Of a stretch of 63,210 nt of DNA, positions 62,606-63,210 are shown piece after piece. Position numbers and translations under genes: made by a program. The notes beneath the pieces were generated by a model that worked only from the letters and a program-made list of their open reading frames with translations, did not search any database and was not told the origin of the DNA. Every line of letters begins with the position of its first letter. Position 1 is the stretch's first letter. Origin of the DNA: Candidatus Nomurabacteria bacterium. GTDB taxonomy: Bacteria; Patescibacteriota; Minisyncoccia; Phycocordibacterales; UBA10002. The DNA lies in NCBI GenBank assembly GCA_943354745.1, contig CALRDB010000003.1:1-63210 (forward strand), given 5' to 3'.

Positions 62606-63210
62606 ATGATGTTATCTTCTCTCAGAAAGACTTTCGTTGCTTTCCTGGCGTTTGTCGGAATGGCGTCTTTTCTCTTGGTTGGGGTGGCTACTGCTTACGC
62701 GGTAAGTGCTCCTACTAGTGTTACTCCTTCGGGAGTCAAAAATGAAGGTGATGCGTATTCCGTCACGGTTGCAGTAACAAATGATCGCACTGAGTCTATT
62801 ACTGTCCAAAGCGACTGGTATTACTCTGTGAACTGTTCTGACTGTTGGACTTACTGGGGGAGTGAAAACTATTCCGTTGGTAGAGATGCCACGGTAACGA
62901 AGAGTAAAGGAAGCAATGCGGGCGTTCCGGGCACCGTCATGAAGTTTGCCGTCAATACGTACTGGGCCGAGGCGGCAGGGGCAACTACCCTACTTCAATC
63001 TTCTGCAGGGTTTACGGTACCTCTGGTCAAGTTCACCGTCACCAGTACAGGGGGCGGATCGGGCGGTTCAATTTCTCCCGCAACGCAGTCTGTTACTGGT
63101 GGAAACACAACTACTTTTACGTTGGCCCCGGGCACAGGTTTCATCGGGAGCGCGACTGGTTGCGGGGGAAGCTTGTCTGGTAACACGTACACCACCGGAG
63201 CCATCACCGC
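62606..63210 (+). CDS. Secreted Ig-like/repeat protein, cut by the window edge
   Basis: Reading frame open from ATG 62606 (MMLSSLRKTFVAFLAFVGMA) to the right edge, at least 201 codons. A signal peptide is clear: SFLLVGVATAYA then VSAPT. The first part (VTPSGVKNEGDAYSVTVAV..., Trp- and Cys-containing CSDCWTYWG) looks like a beta-sandwich. From residue about 155, a Gly/Ser linker leads to SISPATQSVTGGNTTTFTLA, the start of an InlB B-repeat/bacterial repeat domain. GATACT six bases before the start suggests a leaderless mRNA. Probably a large cell-surface protein. Confidence 0.8.
   Translation, partial: MMLSSLRKTFVAFLAFVGMASFLLVGVATAYAVSAPTSVTPSGVKNEGDAYSVTVAVTNDRTESITVQSDWYYSVNCSDCWTYWGSENYSVGRDATVTKSKGSNAGVPGTVMKFAVNTYWAEAAGATTLLQSSAGFTVPLVKFTVTSTGGGSGGSISPATQSVTGGNTTTFTLAPGTGFIGSATGCGGSLSGNTYTTGAIT

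Noticed and set aside
1..63210. CRISPR array, insertion sequence, prophage or rRNA operon
   Set aside because: No regularly spaced identical repeats, no transposase or integrase, no phage structural genes and no rRNA sequence were found; the BRO-type gene at 50450 stands alone.

Overview
The window looks like a stretch of a small, streamlined bacterial chromosome of the Candidate Phyla Radiation (Patescibacteria, Parcubacteria-like). The grounds are the gene set and gene forms: single-copy housekeeping genes of ordinary bacterial type (rsmA, uvrD, comM, pnp, rpsO, cca, ddl, rny, clpP, rsmE, tig, hppA, nusA), a MurF with an N-terminal membrane domain, several TrmB-type regulators, a DUF2339/DUF3999 pair, secreted proteins with thrombospondin type 3 calcium repeats, and almost no amino-acid or cofactor pathways. 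TGA is used as a normal stop, including in ATGA overlaps, so this is not the code-25 lineage. No phage block, insertion sequence, integrase, CRISPR array or rRNA operon was found.

Layout. 0.3-3.3 kb: two paralogous secreted or anchored thrombospondin-repeat proteins, a DUF559 protein and a small exported protein. 3.3-13.0 kb: rsmA carrying two inserted segments, uvrD, a LysM/M23 cell-wall hydrolase behind a structured leader, an HTH-GHKL-STAS-like regulator, a LysE-type exporter, comM, a DksA/TraR-like protein and a membrane protein. 13-19.3 kb: a TrmB regulator divergent from an orphan ABC substrate-binding lipoprotein, pnp, an unknown protein, a NYN-domain protein and rpsO. 19.3-24 kb: a probable non-coding RNA, cca, three tRNAs (Arg, Gly, Pro), a Nudix hydrolase and a YraN protein that together carry a cluster of parS-like palindromes. 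23.5-29 kb: alpha/beta hydrolase, murF, a coiled-coil protein and ddl. 29.3-37.4 kb: a PLP-fold/cupin operon, two TrmB regulators, a RelB/RelE-type toxin-antitoxin pair, two near-duplicate endonuclease III genes, a TrmB-effector/methyltransferase fusion and an NCS2 purine permease. 37.8-44.4 kb: a 58-residue peptide gene, DUF2339/DUF3999, a MutY-like glycosylase, an RNHCP protein, a secreted trypsin-like protease and tRNA-Gly. 44.6-51.3 kb: an aminotransferase/DapA-like operon, two more TrmB regulators, an unknown receiver-like protein and a BRO-type protein. 51.6-62.5 kb: HU, rny, clpP, a cupredoxin-fold protein, rsmE, tig, hppA, nusA. The right edge cuts a secreted repeat protein.

Four themes stand out. 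(1) All four tRNA genes are followed, 140-230 bp downstream, by an imperfect direct copy of their own 3' end. In three of them an inverted copy of their own T-arm lies between, and in the two Gly tRNAs the inverted copy is split by a small hairpin at the T-stem/acceptor junction. The copies match the local tRNA, not a common sequence. (2) Five parS-like 16-mers lie within 880 bp, three of them identical and two inside the yraN reading frame. (3) Short palindromic elements are scattered through the intergenic DNA, and copies have entered genes in frame (rsmA; possibly mutY and the DUF559 gene). (4) Many promoters are placed so that the transcript would start at or within a few bases of the start codon (leaderless mRNAs).

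Gene starts were moved downstream where the upstream extension is encoded by a repeat or lacks family similarity. All functions are inferred from sequence motifs read by eye; no database or folding program was run.
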